Positions 55,318-62,957 of a stretch of DNA of 64,000 bases are shown here, piece after piece. The stretch lies in assembly GCF_005116655.2 (NCBI RefSeq), contig NZ_CP050698.1, positions 636,001 to 700,000 on the forward strand, read 5' to 3'. Both the position numbers and the translations under genes were made by a program. Within the stretch, counting starts at the first letter, position 1; every line of letters starts with the position of its first letter. Under the pieces are notes generated by a model that was not told where the DNA came from, did not search any database, and saw only the letters and a program-made list of their open reading frames with translations. Source of the DNA: Desulfosediminicola flagellatus. Its GTDB lineage: Bacteria; Desulfobacterota; Desulfobulbia; Desulfobulbales; Desulfocapsaceae.

Positions 55318-56503
55318 TTTATTGGCAGAAGTGCTTCCCAAAGAAGGTGGGCTGGAGGTTCCTGCATCCGCGAAATACAACTTCGCTATCGGCTTAATGG
55401 GGTTGCTCGCGGTTGTAGGTGTTGCGGCAGGAGTTCATGCTCTCTATACAGGTCATGAGCATACTTTTGGTGTTAGCCGGGAGGTGCCGTGGGGAATCCT
55501 GATTGCAGCGTATGTGTTCTTTGTTGTTACCTCAACAGGTTTGTGTATCGTTTCTTCTATTGGCCATGTGTTTGGCTTTAAAAATTTTATGCCAATCGCA
55601 AAACGCGCTGTGTTCTTATCGATTGCCACGATTGTCGCGGGTTTTCTGGTTATTGCATTTGAGATAGAGAACTCATGGCGAATGCCGGTGGGTAATGTTA
55701 TCGGTGCAAATCCAACTTCGAATATCTGGTGGATGGGTACGCTCTATGGGGCATATCTGTTTTTTATGATGATTGAGTTGATGATGCTCCAGTTAGAAAA
55801 GCATAAAATAGCCATGTCGTTTGGTTTGGCGGGTTTGTTAACCGGTATAGTTGCTCACTCTAATCTTGGTGCTGTTTTTGGCTTGCTTAATGGTCGTGAA
55901 TTTTGGCACGGCCCATATATGCCGATCTATTTCATCACTTCGGCTGCTATGTCCGGCTGTATAGCTATCATCTTCTTTACCTACCTCGCCTATAAATTTA
56001 ATGGCTGGAAGATGAGCGAACAGATGAAAGACTCACTTTCCAATGTTGCTAAATTCGGTGCGCTGATGATGGCAATAATCATTTTCTTCACAAGCTGGAA
56101 GATGATTACAGGCGTAACCGGCCATGCTCCAGGTAAGTACGCAGCAATGATGTCACTGCTGAACGGGCCATATTCGATAAATTTCTGGATTGGTGAAGTT
56201 GCGCTTGGCATGATCATCCCGTTTATACTCATTATGGCAGTTAAGGGTAAAAACATGCATGTACTGTTCATTGCCTCACTTGCCGGCATGATAGGGATTT
56301 TCTTTATGCGCTATGATCTGGTGATAGTAGGGCAGTTGGTACCTCATTTCCACGGTATGGGCCTTGTTGATTACCCTGAGCTTCTTACCTATATGCCGAG
56401 TCTGCATGAGAATCTCGTGGTACTTGGTGGTATTGGTTTTTGCGGCTTGCTCTTTCTGGTGGGTGAAAAGGCGTTTCGCGGCCATCTCGCTGAAGACCAT
56501 TAA
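55310..56503 (+). CDS. nrfD: NrfD/PsrC-type membrane protein, paralogue 3
   Basis: NrfD-type protein of 397 aa, the same length as paralogue 1 and about 87% identical to it by my residue count (about 53 differences), with all quinol-site segments kept (FEIENSWRMPVGNVIGANPT, LNGREFWHGPYMP, FWIGEVALGMIIPF). Differences concentrate in residues 145-165 and in the loop around residue 265-285. It starts by overlapping the small TM protein gene and is followed after 88 bases by a MerR-type regulator. Such a close pair implies recent duplication or conversion, and probably the same partners under another condition. Confidence 0.92.
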   Translation: MNNLLAEVLPKEGGLEVPASAKYNFAIGLMGLLAVVGVAAGVHALYTGHEHTFGVSREVPWGILIAAYVFFVVTSTGLCIVSSIGHVFGFKNFMPIAKRAVFLSIATIVAGFLVIAFEIENSWRMPVGNVIGANPTSNIWWMGTLYGAYLFFMMIELMMLQLEKHKIAMSFGLAGLLTGIVAHSNLGAVFGLLNGREFWHGPYMPIYFITSAAMSGCIAIIFFTYLAYKFNGWKMSEQMKDSLSNVAKFGALMMAIIIFFTSWKMITGVTGHAPGKYAAMMSLLNGPYSINFWIGEVALGMIIPFILIMAVKGKNMHVLFIASLAGMIGIFFMRYDLVIVGQLVPHFHGMGLVDYPELLTYMPSLHENLVVLGGIGFCGLLFLVGEKAFRGHLAEDH

Positions 56504-56591
56504 CATTCTATAGGAAGTGTCGTATACTGGGCCGCTGTATTTCACGTACAGCGGTTCAGTACAATTAAAGAAATGACTTCCTGAGGAATAT

Positions 56592-57071
56592 ATGGCTGGC
56601 AAATCCCGAATAAAACGAGTGGAACCTTTGAAGAAAGACCTTCCCATATACCCCATCGGGGCTGCAGCTAAGCTGCTCGATGTCCATCCGAGGACCCTGC
56701 GGATTTATGAGGATGAAGGGCTGATAAAACCGCATCGTCAGGGCGGCCGCCGTATGTACTCGCAAAATGATCTGCAGTGGCTAGCCTGCCTGCGATCCGC
56801 CATCCACGATCAGGGAATCTCCATTCCCGGAGTGAAAAAACTGCTCCGCTATGCAACCTGTTATGAAATTGTTGAATGCCCTGAAAGTGTAGCCTGCACT
56901 TGTGATGCTGTTGTAGACAGAGTTATCCCGCGCAAAATGCACCTGGCAGGTGATGTGGTTACTGCAAAAAAACTTCAGGAAGAGGAGCGCGAAGAGCGGG
57001 AGAAGAATCGGAAGGGTAAAGATAAGAATAAGGATAAAGAGAAAGCTTCAAAATCAAGAAAGATTGAGTAG
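56592..57071 (+). CDS. MerR-type regulator with a cysteine cluster, module 3
   Basis: MerR-superfamily regulator of 159 aa. A basic N-terminal extension of 20 residues precedes the HTH: IYPIGAAAKLLDVHPRTLRI, YEDEGLIKPHRQG and RRMYSQNDLQWLACLRSAI. The Cys region follows: C66, C90, C96, C102 and C104 (ATCYEIVECPESVACTCDAV). The C-terminal 35 residues are almost all Lys, Glu, Arg and Asp, a long charged tail absent from the module 2 paralogue. GAGGA precedes the ATG. Position after nrfD suggests control of this module; a metal or Fe-S sensor is inferred from the conserved cysteines. Confidence 0.88.
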   Translation: MAGKSRIKRVEPLKKDLPIYPIGAAAKLLDVHPRTLRIYEDEGLIKPHRQGGRRMYSQNDLQWLACLRSAIHDQGISIPGVKKLLRYATCYEIVECPESVACTCDAVVDRVIPRKMHLAGDVVTAKKLQEEEREEREKNRKGKDKNKDKEKASKSRKIE

Positions 57072-57115
57072 TTAAGCTTCTTTATGTTTTGAACATTTAC
57101 AATGTGTTAAGAACG

Positions 57116-57154
57116 ACAATGGCGATGTGGAATTACCTTCCACATCGCCATTGT
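57116..57154. terminator. Bidirectional terminator between merR and the GNAT gene
   Basis: ACAATGGCGATGTGGAA pairs perfectly with TTCCACATCGCCATTGT (17 pairs, loop TTACC). It lies between the MerR-type gene and the convergent GNAT gene and is suitable for both. Confidence 0.88.
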
Positions 57155-57183
57155 TGTATTAATCGTAGGTGGAGCAATACGTA

Positions 57184-57654
57184 TTAAAATTCCGGTTCAT
57201 ACCCTACAGTAAATGCTTCTGTACCCGGATTCCTGATGCTTAAGAAATTTTTGTTATTCTTAGCAAAAGGGCATATCGGCTGTTCGCATCGTTCAAACCC
57301 AAATCGTGTATAAAACTCAGGATCACCAAGCACAAAGAGTGTTTTATCTTTGATTTCCGGTTGTCTCAATGCAAACTTAATGAGTTCTGTTCCAACTCCC
57401 TGTTTCTGATATTCGGGGTTAACCGCAATCGGAGCAAGATGCAGCCCACAAACATTACCCTCGTTAAACGCTCGTGAAAAAGCAATATAGGCTATATACA
57501 TATTGCGGTGGATACATACCCATTCGTGAAGAGGTCGTTTGTTCTTATGAAGCTTGGTAACGAGTCGCTCTTCGTATTTACTTCTTGGGAAAGCAGTTTC
57601 CAGGAGTGCCTGAACTTTCGGCAGATGGTCTTCAGTAAGCTTACGTATTTTCAT
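57184..57654 (-). CDS. GNAT family N-acetyltransferase
   Basis: Acetyl-CoA-dependent acyltransferase of 156 aa. Motif A is clear: APIAVNPEYQKQGVGTELIKFAL, with Q-x-x-G-V-G-T for the pyrophosphate loop. The part after it, FVLGDPEFYTRFGFERCEQP, is characteristic of the YhbS-like subgroup. The N-terminal IRKLTEDHLPKVQALLETAF is a standard first strand and helix. AGG lies before the ATG. The acceptor substrate is unknown. It may be the first gene of its own unit, convergent with the MerR gene. Confidence 0.88.
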   Translation of the reverse strand: MKIRKLTEDHLPKVQALLETAFPRSKYEERLVTKLHKNKRPLHEWVCIHRNMYIAYIAFSRAFNEGNVCGLHLAPIAVNPEYQKQGVGTELIKFALRQPEIKDKTLFVLGDPEFYTRFGFERCEQPICPFAKNNKNFLSIRNPGTEAFTVGYEPEF

Positions 57655-57791
57655 TGTTCTACAACCTTCATGTATTAATAGTGAGGAGCTATGGGCGCCA
57701 AACTACCATGTCTATATAGTATAGAGTATCTCATATTCGATCCAAGCGGTAAGTTTGTGCAGTTTACGCCTCACCCCTCACTCCTTACACC

Positions 57792-57989
57792 TCACGCTTC
57801 AACAATCTCTTTAACCCGACCAACATCACCACTCGTCAGACGAACCTTTATTCCATGCGGGTGTGTCGGAGAGTTAGTCAGTATATCCTTAACCGTCCCC
57901 TCAGTGAGTACTCCGCTTCGTTGATCTTTTTTCAAAACTATTTTTACCTGAACTCCTGGCCGTATATGTGCTCGGGTTCTTCCGTCCAT
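57792..57989 (-). CDS. ywbE: YwbE family protein
   Basis: Protein of 65 aa matching the YwbE family (DUF2196). The whole sequence fits: RAHIRPGVQVKIVLKKDQRS, GVLTEGTVKDILTNSPTHPH and GIKVRLTSGDVGRVKEIVE. It is a small beta-rich, probably KOW-like basic protein, which is why an RNA or ribosome link is sometimes supposed; there is no established function. AAGGA precedes the ATG. It is monocistronic between GNAT and the TM protein gene. Confidence 0.88.
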   Translation of the reverse strand: MDGRTRAHIRPGVQVKIVLKKDQRSGVLTEGTVKDILTNSPTHPHGIKVRLTSGDVGRVKEIVEA

Positions 57990-58050
57990 TGCGTGTCCTT
58001 GATGTCTATGTGATCGGATAGGGTGGTCTTTCTGTTAACAGCTGTATACG

Positions 58051-58650
58051 CTATTTTCTGTTGCGTAAGCTTTTAGGAACATATCCGGTTTTAAGTAAAT
58101 ACTCTGTTGCCTCGTCTTCATATCTGCGAATCTGTTCTGCCTGAAATGTGTATCCTGAACAGATCCGGCTATCAGAATATTCAGGACAGTTTTTGCAGAG
58201 TTCAATTTTTCTGCGGGATCGCTTTCTATAATAGTACCGCCAGAAGAAAAATGAGGTGATGATAAGTACAATGGTAAAAAGAAAGTGTCCATGAACTAAT
58301 GCAGTAAAACTGAGCACGACAATAGAGCCAAGGCTACAACGAAGTATATCACGCAAAGGCCGATAGAGGGTTTTGTATATGGCAGGGTAGGAAAGCGGCA
58401 AGGTAAACACTACAAAACCGATAAGCAGAATATGCGCGTATTCCTTGAAAAAATCAGGAAAAAGAACAATCAGTATGAGGTTTACGGCTATGGCAAAATA
58501 AACACAACAGCAGCTTCTACACAGGTAGAGTGTCCCAAATTGCAGAACATCTGCTTTGTAGGGGCTGCATAGCGGCTTATGTGCCCAGTTAAATCTCCAG
58601 GTTCTGGAAATCTTGAGCAGCCAAAGGTAAAGTCGGGCAACAGGGGACAC
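58051..58650 (-). CDS. Membrane protein with a Cys-rich loop, unknown function
   Basis: Protein of about 199 aa. The first 40 residues are basic and aromatic (ISRTWRFNWAHKPLCSPYKA); then LYLCRSCCCVYFAIAVNLIL begins a TM segment with a Cys cluster. Further TM segments lie near residues 75-95 and 110-140, and the C-terminus is basic and ends with a short Cys pair (ELCKNCPEYSDSRIC). The start is uncertain: a TTG at 58656 or a GTG at 58650, both near TAGGG. It begins directly after the UPF0145 gene, so the two form an operon. Family not recognised. Confidence 0.65.
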   Translation of the reverse strand: MSPVARLYLWLLKISRTWRFNWAHKPLCSPYKADVLQFGTLYLCRSCCCVYFAIAVNLILIVLFPDFFKEYAHILLIGFVVFTLPLSYPAIYKTLYRPLRDILRCSLGSIVVLSFTALVHGHFLFTIVLIITSFFFWRYYYRKRSRRKIELCKNCPEYSDSRICSGYTFQAEQIRRYEDEATEYLLKTGYVPKSLRNRK

Positions 58651-58658
58651 TGGCAACC

Positions 58659-59138
58659 CTATTTGCTCTGTTTGCTTTTTACGACAATCTGATGCTTTTC
58701 AAAATTCTCCTGCATATCTGCAAGAATATTCCCGATTGCACCGGCTGGCACATAGCCAATAATAGGCTTGATAACAACTGCCGTTCCATGAACAACAACT
58801 TCAGATGCACCTTGTGCAGCACCGCTCAGTTCAAATTCAACATTTATAATGGCATTGGCCTTTTGTCGCGCTGCCATCTGCAGCATCTTATCAATTGCTT
58901 TCTGGCGAGATTCATCGCCAAGCTGAGAATACGAAGTGAGTTCACCGCCGGTAAACTGCTTACAACCCATGGCGCAGTCCTGCCCCATATCCTTTGCCCT
59001 GACAGAAATCCCCCAGGTCATTCCCTTGTATTCAACGATTTCATAACCATCAAACCCGTCAGCTCCGGTCATGATGATTTTCTTTCTACCACCTTCAATA
59101 TCCGGCCGGGTTCCGGCAACAAGGTCTTCTCTGTTCAT
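58659..59138 (-). CDS. YbjQ/UPF0145-type heavy-metal-binding family protein
   Basis: Protein of 159 aa resembling the YbjQ/UPF0145 family. Typical segments are DGYEIVEYKGMTWGISVRAK, GGELTSYSQLGDESRQKAID and LQMAARQKANAIINVEFELS, with VVVHGTAVVIKP in the last strand. Family members form pentameric rings and were once supposed to bind metal; no enzymatic role is known. The ATG at 59138 fits the fold start. A small zinc-ribbon TM protein lies just upstream (10 bases) and the Cys-rich TM protein just downstream (within 10), so three genes form one operon. Confidence 0.8.
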   Translation of the reverse strand: MNREDLVAGTRPDIEGGRKKIIMTGADGFDGYEIVEYKGMTWGISVRAKDMGQDCAMGCKQFTGGELTSYSQLGDESRQKAIDKMLQMAARQKANAIINVEFELSGAAQGASEVVVHGTAVVIKPIIGYVPAGAIGNILADMQENFEKHQIVVKSKQSK

Positions 59139-59148
59139 TTGTCGACTC

Positions 59149-59352
59149 CTATTCGTCTGGATCAAGTAAGGAACCACACATTCCGCAACGAGCGGTGTCC
59201 ATATGTTCAACCTTGGTTTTCTCCCCGCATTCAGGGCATGTGTAGCTCTTGCGCGATTTAACAGCAAAATAATAGCAGACAATCGCAATAACGATCAGCA
59301 AGCCAACGATGAGAAATAGCTCATGCGATTCAAGGCTGTAGATAAATATCAT
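59149..59352 (-). CDS. Small TM protein with a zinc-ribbon tail
   Basis: Protein of 67 aa. Residues about 11-31 form a TM helix (LFLIVGLLIVIAIVCYYFAV). The tail carries a zinc-ribbon: TCPECGEKTKVEH and ARCGMCGSLLDPDE, two CxxC pairs about 18 residues apart. The tail probably faces the cytoplasm. AGGA precedes the ATG. First gene of a three-gene unit with the UPF0145-type protein. No function known. Confidence 0.75.
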   Translation of the reverse strand: MIFIYSLESHELFLIVGLLIVIAIVCYYFAVKSRKSYTCPECGEKTKVEHMDTARCGMCGSLLDPDE

Positions 59353-59896
59353 TGGATGTTCCTGGGTGTATGGTTTTGGGCAAGGGGTATAGATAGTTGG
59401 TAATCTGATCTAAATTCCATGAATTATGTAAGGGTATGATAACTCTACCATAAAGGCTTGAGTGATATCAAAGGGTAAGGTGATGGTAAGGTAGGTGTGG
59501 GGATTTGTGGGGGATAGTGCGATGGGAGTTGCAAGTGGTGAAGTTGAGGGAAGGTTGGGGAGACCATAAAGTACTATGTTTTTGATTAGTTAGGTAGACG
59601 AGGTTGAGAATGTATTGTAATAGGTATTAGTTGGTGTTTTCGATTAACATTTTGTAATGATTTGAAAAAAAGCACATTGTGGTAGTGTTTTCAGGCTGGG
59701 TTTGGCTGATGCTCCTCATTGGGCGGAAACTTGTTTGAAGGCAAGCGAGAAGAGCATAGTGGAAAATTGTAACATGTTTTCAAGTGGTCAAAATCAGCAA
59801 ATGGCACAGCCATGAGGTTGAATCATTCTGTATAACATTCATTTTTACGGGTTATGCAGTTTCTATATAATTACTTGTTAATCATGCATAGATAAA
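59353..59896. other. Intergenic region, no gene seen
   Basis: About 540 bases rich in G and T on the plus strand. No open frame with protein character, no recognised RNA or repeat, apart from GGCACAGCCATGAGGTTGA near 59800 that faintly resembles dispersed repeat family 2. Confidence 0.4.
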
Positions 59897-60290
59897 ATGA
59901 CACTTCTCAAAGGATTTGGTTTTTCAGGATATAGAAGTTTTGGTGATGAATTGGTGATGAATTGGTGAAAATAGCACCATTAAAAAAGATCAATTTTATC
60001 ATAGGCCAAAACAATTCAGGGCTGGATTCAACCGAATTGCACTGGAAAAAAACGGATTTTATCAAATAATTACGACTCATTCTGAAAACAAGTCATCATC
60101 ATAGTGTTTTCTCGTCCACTACCAAGTTGGTTTACCTTCTGATAACAGACCTTTCAGGAATGTAAGATCAGAGGAAATTATTGTGATATATGATGAAGAT
60201 GACTCCATGTGTAGATTATCGATAATATGTGGTGCAGACTGGTGGCAGATAATGTATTGTTTCGTCCAGCACAGCAATAGCCCGCAAAGG
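59897..60290 (+). pseudogene. Broken AAA-family (RecF/OLD-like) ATPase gene
   Basis: The ATG at 59897 opens MTLLKGFGFSGYRSFGDEL, the typical N-terminus of AAA_15/OLD-like ATPases. An 11-base tandem duplication (TTGGTGATGAA at 59940-59950 and 59951-59961) then shifts the frame to a stop. If one copy is ignored, the frame continues KIAPLKKINFIIGQNNSG, a Walker A-type loop, and breaks off. Soon after, another frame gives FNRIALEKNGFYQIITTHSE, the H-loop segment that normally lies hundreds of residues later. So the gene has lost its middle as well. The remainder up to about 60290 may be further debris. Not functional. Confidence 0.6.
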
Positions 60291-60439
60291 TATCGGTGAA
60301 ATTCGATACTTGTTACAAGGCAAAATAATACAGGCAAACAAGGAATTACTGGGGCAACCCAGTTAATTATACGACAACAGCAGTATTGTAGAAAATGGAG
60401 ATATTAACAATTATCGATAATAGGTAAAAGGAGGATGTT

Positions 60440-60646
60440 ATGAACCCCACCACTCAGAACATCGACTACAGTAAGCAAAATGAAGCCCCGGAATATGTAA
60501 CATTAGAGCAAATGGATGTGATCTGCCGAAAATGCAACCAATTGCATGATGAGGAAATCCTCATCGCGTTTGGTCGTGTATGGAAAAAGTTAGTAGGTAT
60601 GTTTATACGTACGGAGGAAAAGCAGTTTCAGAAAGTCGTAAAGTAA
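60440..60646 (+). CDS. Small unknown protein
   Basis: Protein of 68 aa: a polar N-terminus (MNPTTQNIDYSKQNEAPEYV), a middle with one Cys pair CRKCNQLHDEE, and a helical, basic C-terminus (ILIAFGRVWKKLVGMFIRTE). AAGGAGG, nine bases before the ATG, is the best possible ribosome site and the main reason to call it. I do not recognise a family. It stands alone after the ATPase remnant. Confidence 0.5.
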   Translation: MNPTTQNIDYSKQNEAPEYVTLEQMDVICRKCNQLHDEEILIAFGRVWKKLVGMFIRTEEKQFQKVVK

Positions 60647-60886
60647 TAACGTAACGTTCTACGATCCAGCTGTAACTGTCGTATTTGAATTCCAGGTAGT
60701 ATCGATAAAAACACGTTTGAACCGGTCATTATACTTCAGTATCATAATTACCAGATCAATCGGTTAGATCAGTCTTTACATGTTGCAGAGCAGGCAAAGC
60801 ATGTATGTGCACTACATACATTATGCATTTTCTTGCTGAGGCTCAATGTTCTTGTCACGTAGCTAGTAGTAATTTCATTAAAAATT

Positions 60887-60999
60887 CTTCCCGCCTGGAA
60901 CGGGAAAAAACTCCAAATGCCAGTCCTTGGCACAATCCTGGTTTTCTAGGGTATTAGCAGCTTAATTCATGCTGCCCCGCAGGTACGGGGAAAAACTCC
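60887..60999. CRISPR. Two CRISPR-repeat-like hairpins (possible remnant array)
   Basis: CTTCCCGCCTGGAACGGGAA (60887 on) and CTGCCCCGCAGGTACGGGGA (60972 on) are both followed by AAAAACTCC, giving two 28-base near-repeats with a GC stem like type I-E repeats. The distance between their starts is 85, not the 61 of a normal I-E array, and no third copy or cas gene is seen. A decayed CRISPR remnant is possible; coincidence or regulatory hairpins are alternatives. The rest of 60647-61158 has no gene. Confidence 0.3.
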
Positions 61000-61158
61000 A
61001 CATTGACAATTTGGTGATATGCGCCGTTCAACGGGTGAATTCCGTCGTTTGAATGAACCTGTACGGATTCCAACCAGGAAACTTATCTGGTTGTTATTAT
61101 GACATATCATGTGGCGAGCATTCGCTTTTTACTTAGGTTCTAAGGAACGGAGTACATT

Positions 61159-62793
61159 ATGACGTGGACACAAATATATATCCCACTTGGGGGACTCGGC
61201 CTCTCTGCTCTTGTGGCTGCAATTCCAATTATTGTTCTTTTCTATTTACTTGCTTTCCGCCGTTGGGGTGGACATAAAGCCGGAGGCGTGGCGGCAGTAC
61301 TTTCTTTTTTGCTGGCTGTCACCGTATGGCAAATGCCGGTTCAAATGGCAGTAAGTGCGACGGTCATGGGTGTGTTAGTAGGTTTATTCCCTATAATATG
61401 GATCGTGATAACAGCCATCTGGCTCTACAACATGAGTGTAGAGTCTGGTGATTTTGATATCATTAAGAGTTCGCTGGCAACACTCACGGATGACAGGAGG
61501 ATACAGGCCTTATTTATCGCCTTTGCCTTCAGTTCTTTCCTTGAGGGAACAGCAGGTTTTGGTACTCCAGTGGCTATTGCAGCGGCAATGCTTACAGGAC
61601 TTGGCTTTAAGCCACTCTATGCTGCCGGTATCTGCCTTATTGCAAATAGTGCCCCGGTTGCATTCGGTGCTATCGGTATTCCGGTGATTATGGCTAGCAA
61701 AGTAACTGGCCTTGATACCATGACTCTCTCACAAATTGTTGGCCGACAGTTACCGCTAATATCTCTGATCGTGCCATTCTGGATAGCTCTTACCATGAGT
61801 GGAATACGTGGCACATTGCAGGTGCTCCCTGCCCTGCTTGTTGCCGGTATCAGCTTTGGTGGTACGCAATTCATCCTGGCCAATTATCATGGACCGTACC
61901 TTCCTGATATCGCAGCGTCTATTGTGACTATCGTAAGTCTTATTGCTTTATTGAAGGTATGGAAACCACGGGAAACCTGGTATTTCCCTGATGAAATTGG
62001 CAAAGAGAAAGTTGTACATGCCAGTTTCCCTCTCATTGAAGTTCTGAGAGCCTGGGCTCCATTTCTTGTCCTGGCGGTAGTAGTTTTACTTTGGGGACTC
62101 GCGCCGGTTAAAAGCGTCCTCAACAGTATCTTTTTCACAACATTTGAGTGGCCGGCCCTGCATAACCTCGTAGTGAAAACCACCCCAATTGTGAATAGCG
62201 ATACATTGTATGGTGCAGTCTACAAACTCAATCTTGTTTCCGCAGCTGGAACCGCAATTCTTCTTGCTGGTTTACTCTCAGTACCGTTGCTAAACAACTA
62301 CAGCTTTGGCAAGGCAGCGGTATGCCTTGTACGCACCGGTAAACAACTTGTATACCCGATCATGACTGTTATGTGTGTATTGGCTTTGGCATATATCATG
62401 AATTATTCGGGTATGAGCAGCACGCTCGGACTTGCCTTCGCTGGGACTGGCAAATTGTTTCCATTTTTTGCTCCTGTTCTGGGCTGGCTCGGTGTGTTTC
62501 TCACCGGTTCATGCACCTCATCTAACGCATTTTTCGGTTCATTGCAGGCAACCACTGCAACACAGATTGGTGTGTCTCCTGAGCTGATGGTAGCCGCCAA
62601 TGCAACCGGCGGTGTGGCCGGAAAAATGATTTCGCCTCAATCCCTTGCAGTGGCCACTTCTGCAACTGGCCTTATGGGAAGAGAAGGAGATATTTTCCGA
62701 TTCACCATTATGCACTCACTCGGCATGCTATTGCTTATATGTATTCTGGTCTGGTTACAGACGAACGTACTCTCCTGGATGATGCCTTGGTAA
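61159..62793 (+). CDS. lctP: L-lactate permease family transporter
   Basis: Inner-membrane lactate:proton symporter of 544 aa (LctP/LldP family), about 12-14 TM segments. Family motifs: LGGLGLSALVAAIPIIVLFY at the start, SSFLEGTAGFGTPVAIAAAM, ANSAPVAFGAIGIPVIMASK, and near the end FLTGSCTSSNAFFGSLQATT and VAANATGGVAGKMISPQSLA. GGAG lies 7 bases before the ATG. It is followed by a terminator-like hairpin and a GlcD-type FAD oxidase, so uptake and oxidation of lactate (or glycolate) are encoded together, as usual in lactate-using sulfate reducers. Confidence 0.95.
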   Translation: MTWTQIYIPLGGLGLSALVAAIPIIVLFYLLAFRRWGGHKAGGVAAVLSFLLAVTVWQMPVQMAVSATVMGVLVGLFPIIWIVITAIWLYNMSVESGDFDIIKSSLATLTDDRRIQALFIAFAFSSFLEGTAGFGTPVAIAAAMLTGLGFKPLYAAGICLIANSAPVAFGAIGIPVIMASKVTGLDTMTLSQIVGRQLPLISLIVPFWIALTMSGIRGTLQVLPALLVAGISFGGTQFILANYHGPYLPDIAASIVTIVSLIALLKVWKPRETWYFPDEIGKEKVVHASFPLIEVLRAWAPFLVLAVVVLLWGLAPVKSVLNSIFFTTFEWPALHNLVVKTTPIVNSDTLYGAVYKLNLVSAAGTAILLAGLLSVPLLNNYSFGKAAVCLVRTGKQLVYPIMTVMCVLALAYIMNYSGMSSTLGLAFAGTGKLFPFFAPVLGWLGVFLTGSCTSSNAFFGSLQATTATQIGVSPELMVAANATGGVAGKMISPQSLAVATSATGLMGREGDIFRFTIMHSLGMLLLICILVWLQTNVLSWMMPW

Positions 62794-62823
62794 AATAACT
62801 CTTCCGTTCGAGTTAATTATAGA

Positions 62824-62860
62824 AGCCCATTCCCTCTCGCAGAAAATGAGGGAGTGGGCT
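62824..62860 (+). terminator. Terminator-like hairpin after lctP
   Basis: AGCCCATTCCCTC pairs with GAGGGAGTGGGCT in 12 of 13 positions with an 11-base loop, followed by GTTTAT. It stands between lctP and the FAD oxidase gene, so it may attenuate rather than stop transcription. Confidence 0.6.
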
Positions 62861-62957
62861 GTTTATGTACCAGATGTTTATAAAGTATATGCTGAAAGGT
62901 CTGTGTAACCTTACTTGTACAGCACAGTCTTCTTTAGCGAATGGGGTTCAAACTGAT

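Noticed and set aside
59800..59822. GGCACAGCCATGAGGTTGA as another copy of dispersed repeat family 2
   Set aside because: Only about a dozen bases agree and the flanking blocks are missing.
61021..61048. Possible third CRISPR-like repeat (GCCGTTCAACGGGTGAATTCC)
   Set aside because: Only a partial match and only 46 bases from the second repeat; spacing does not fit any array.
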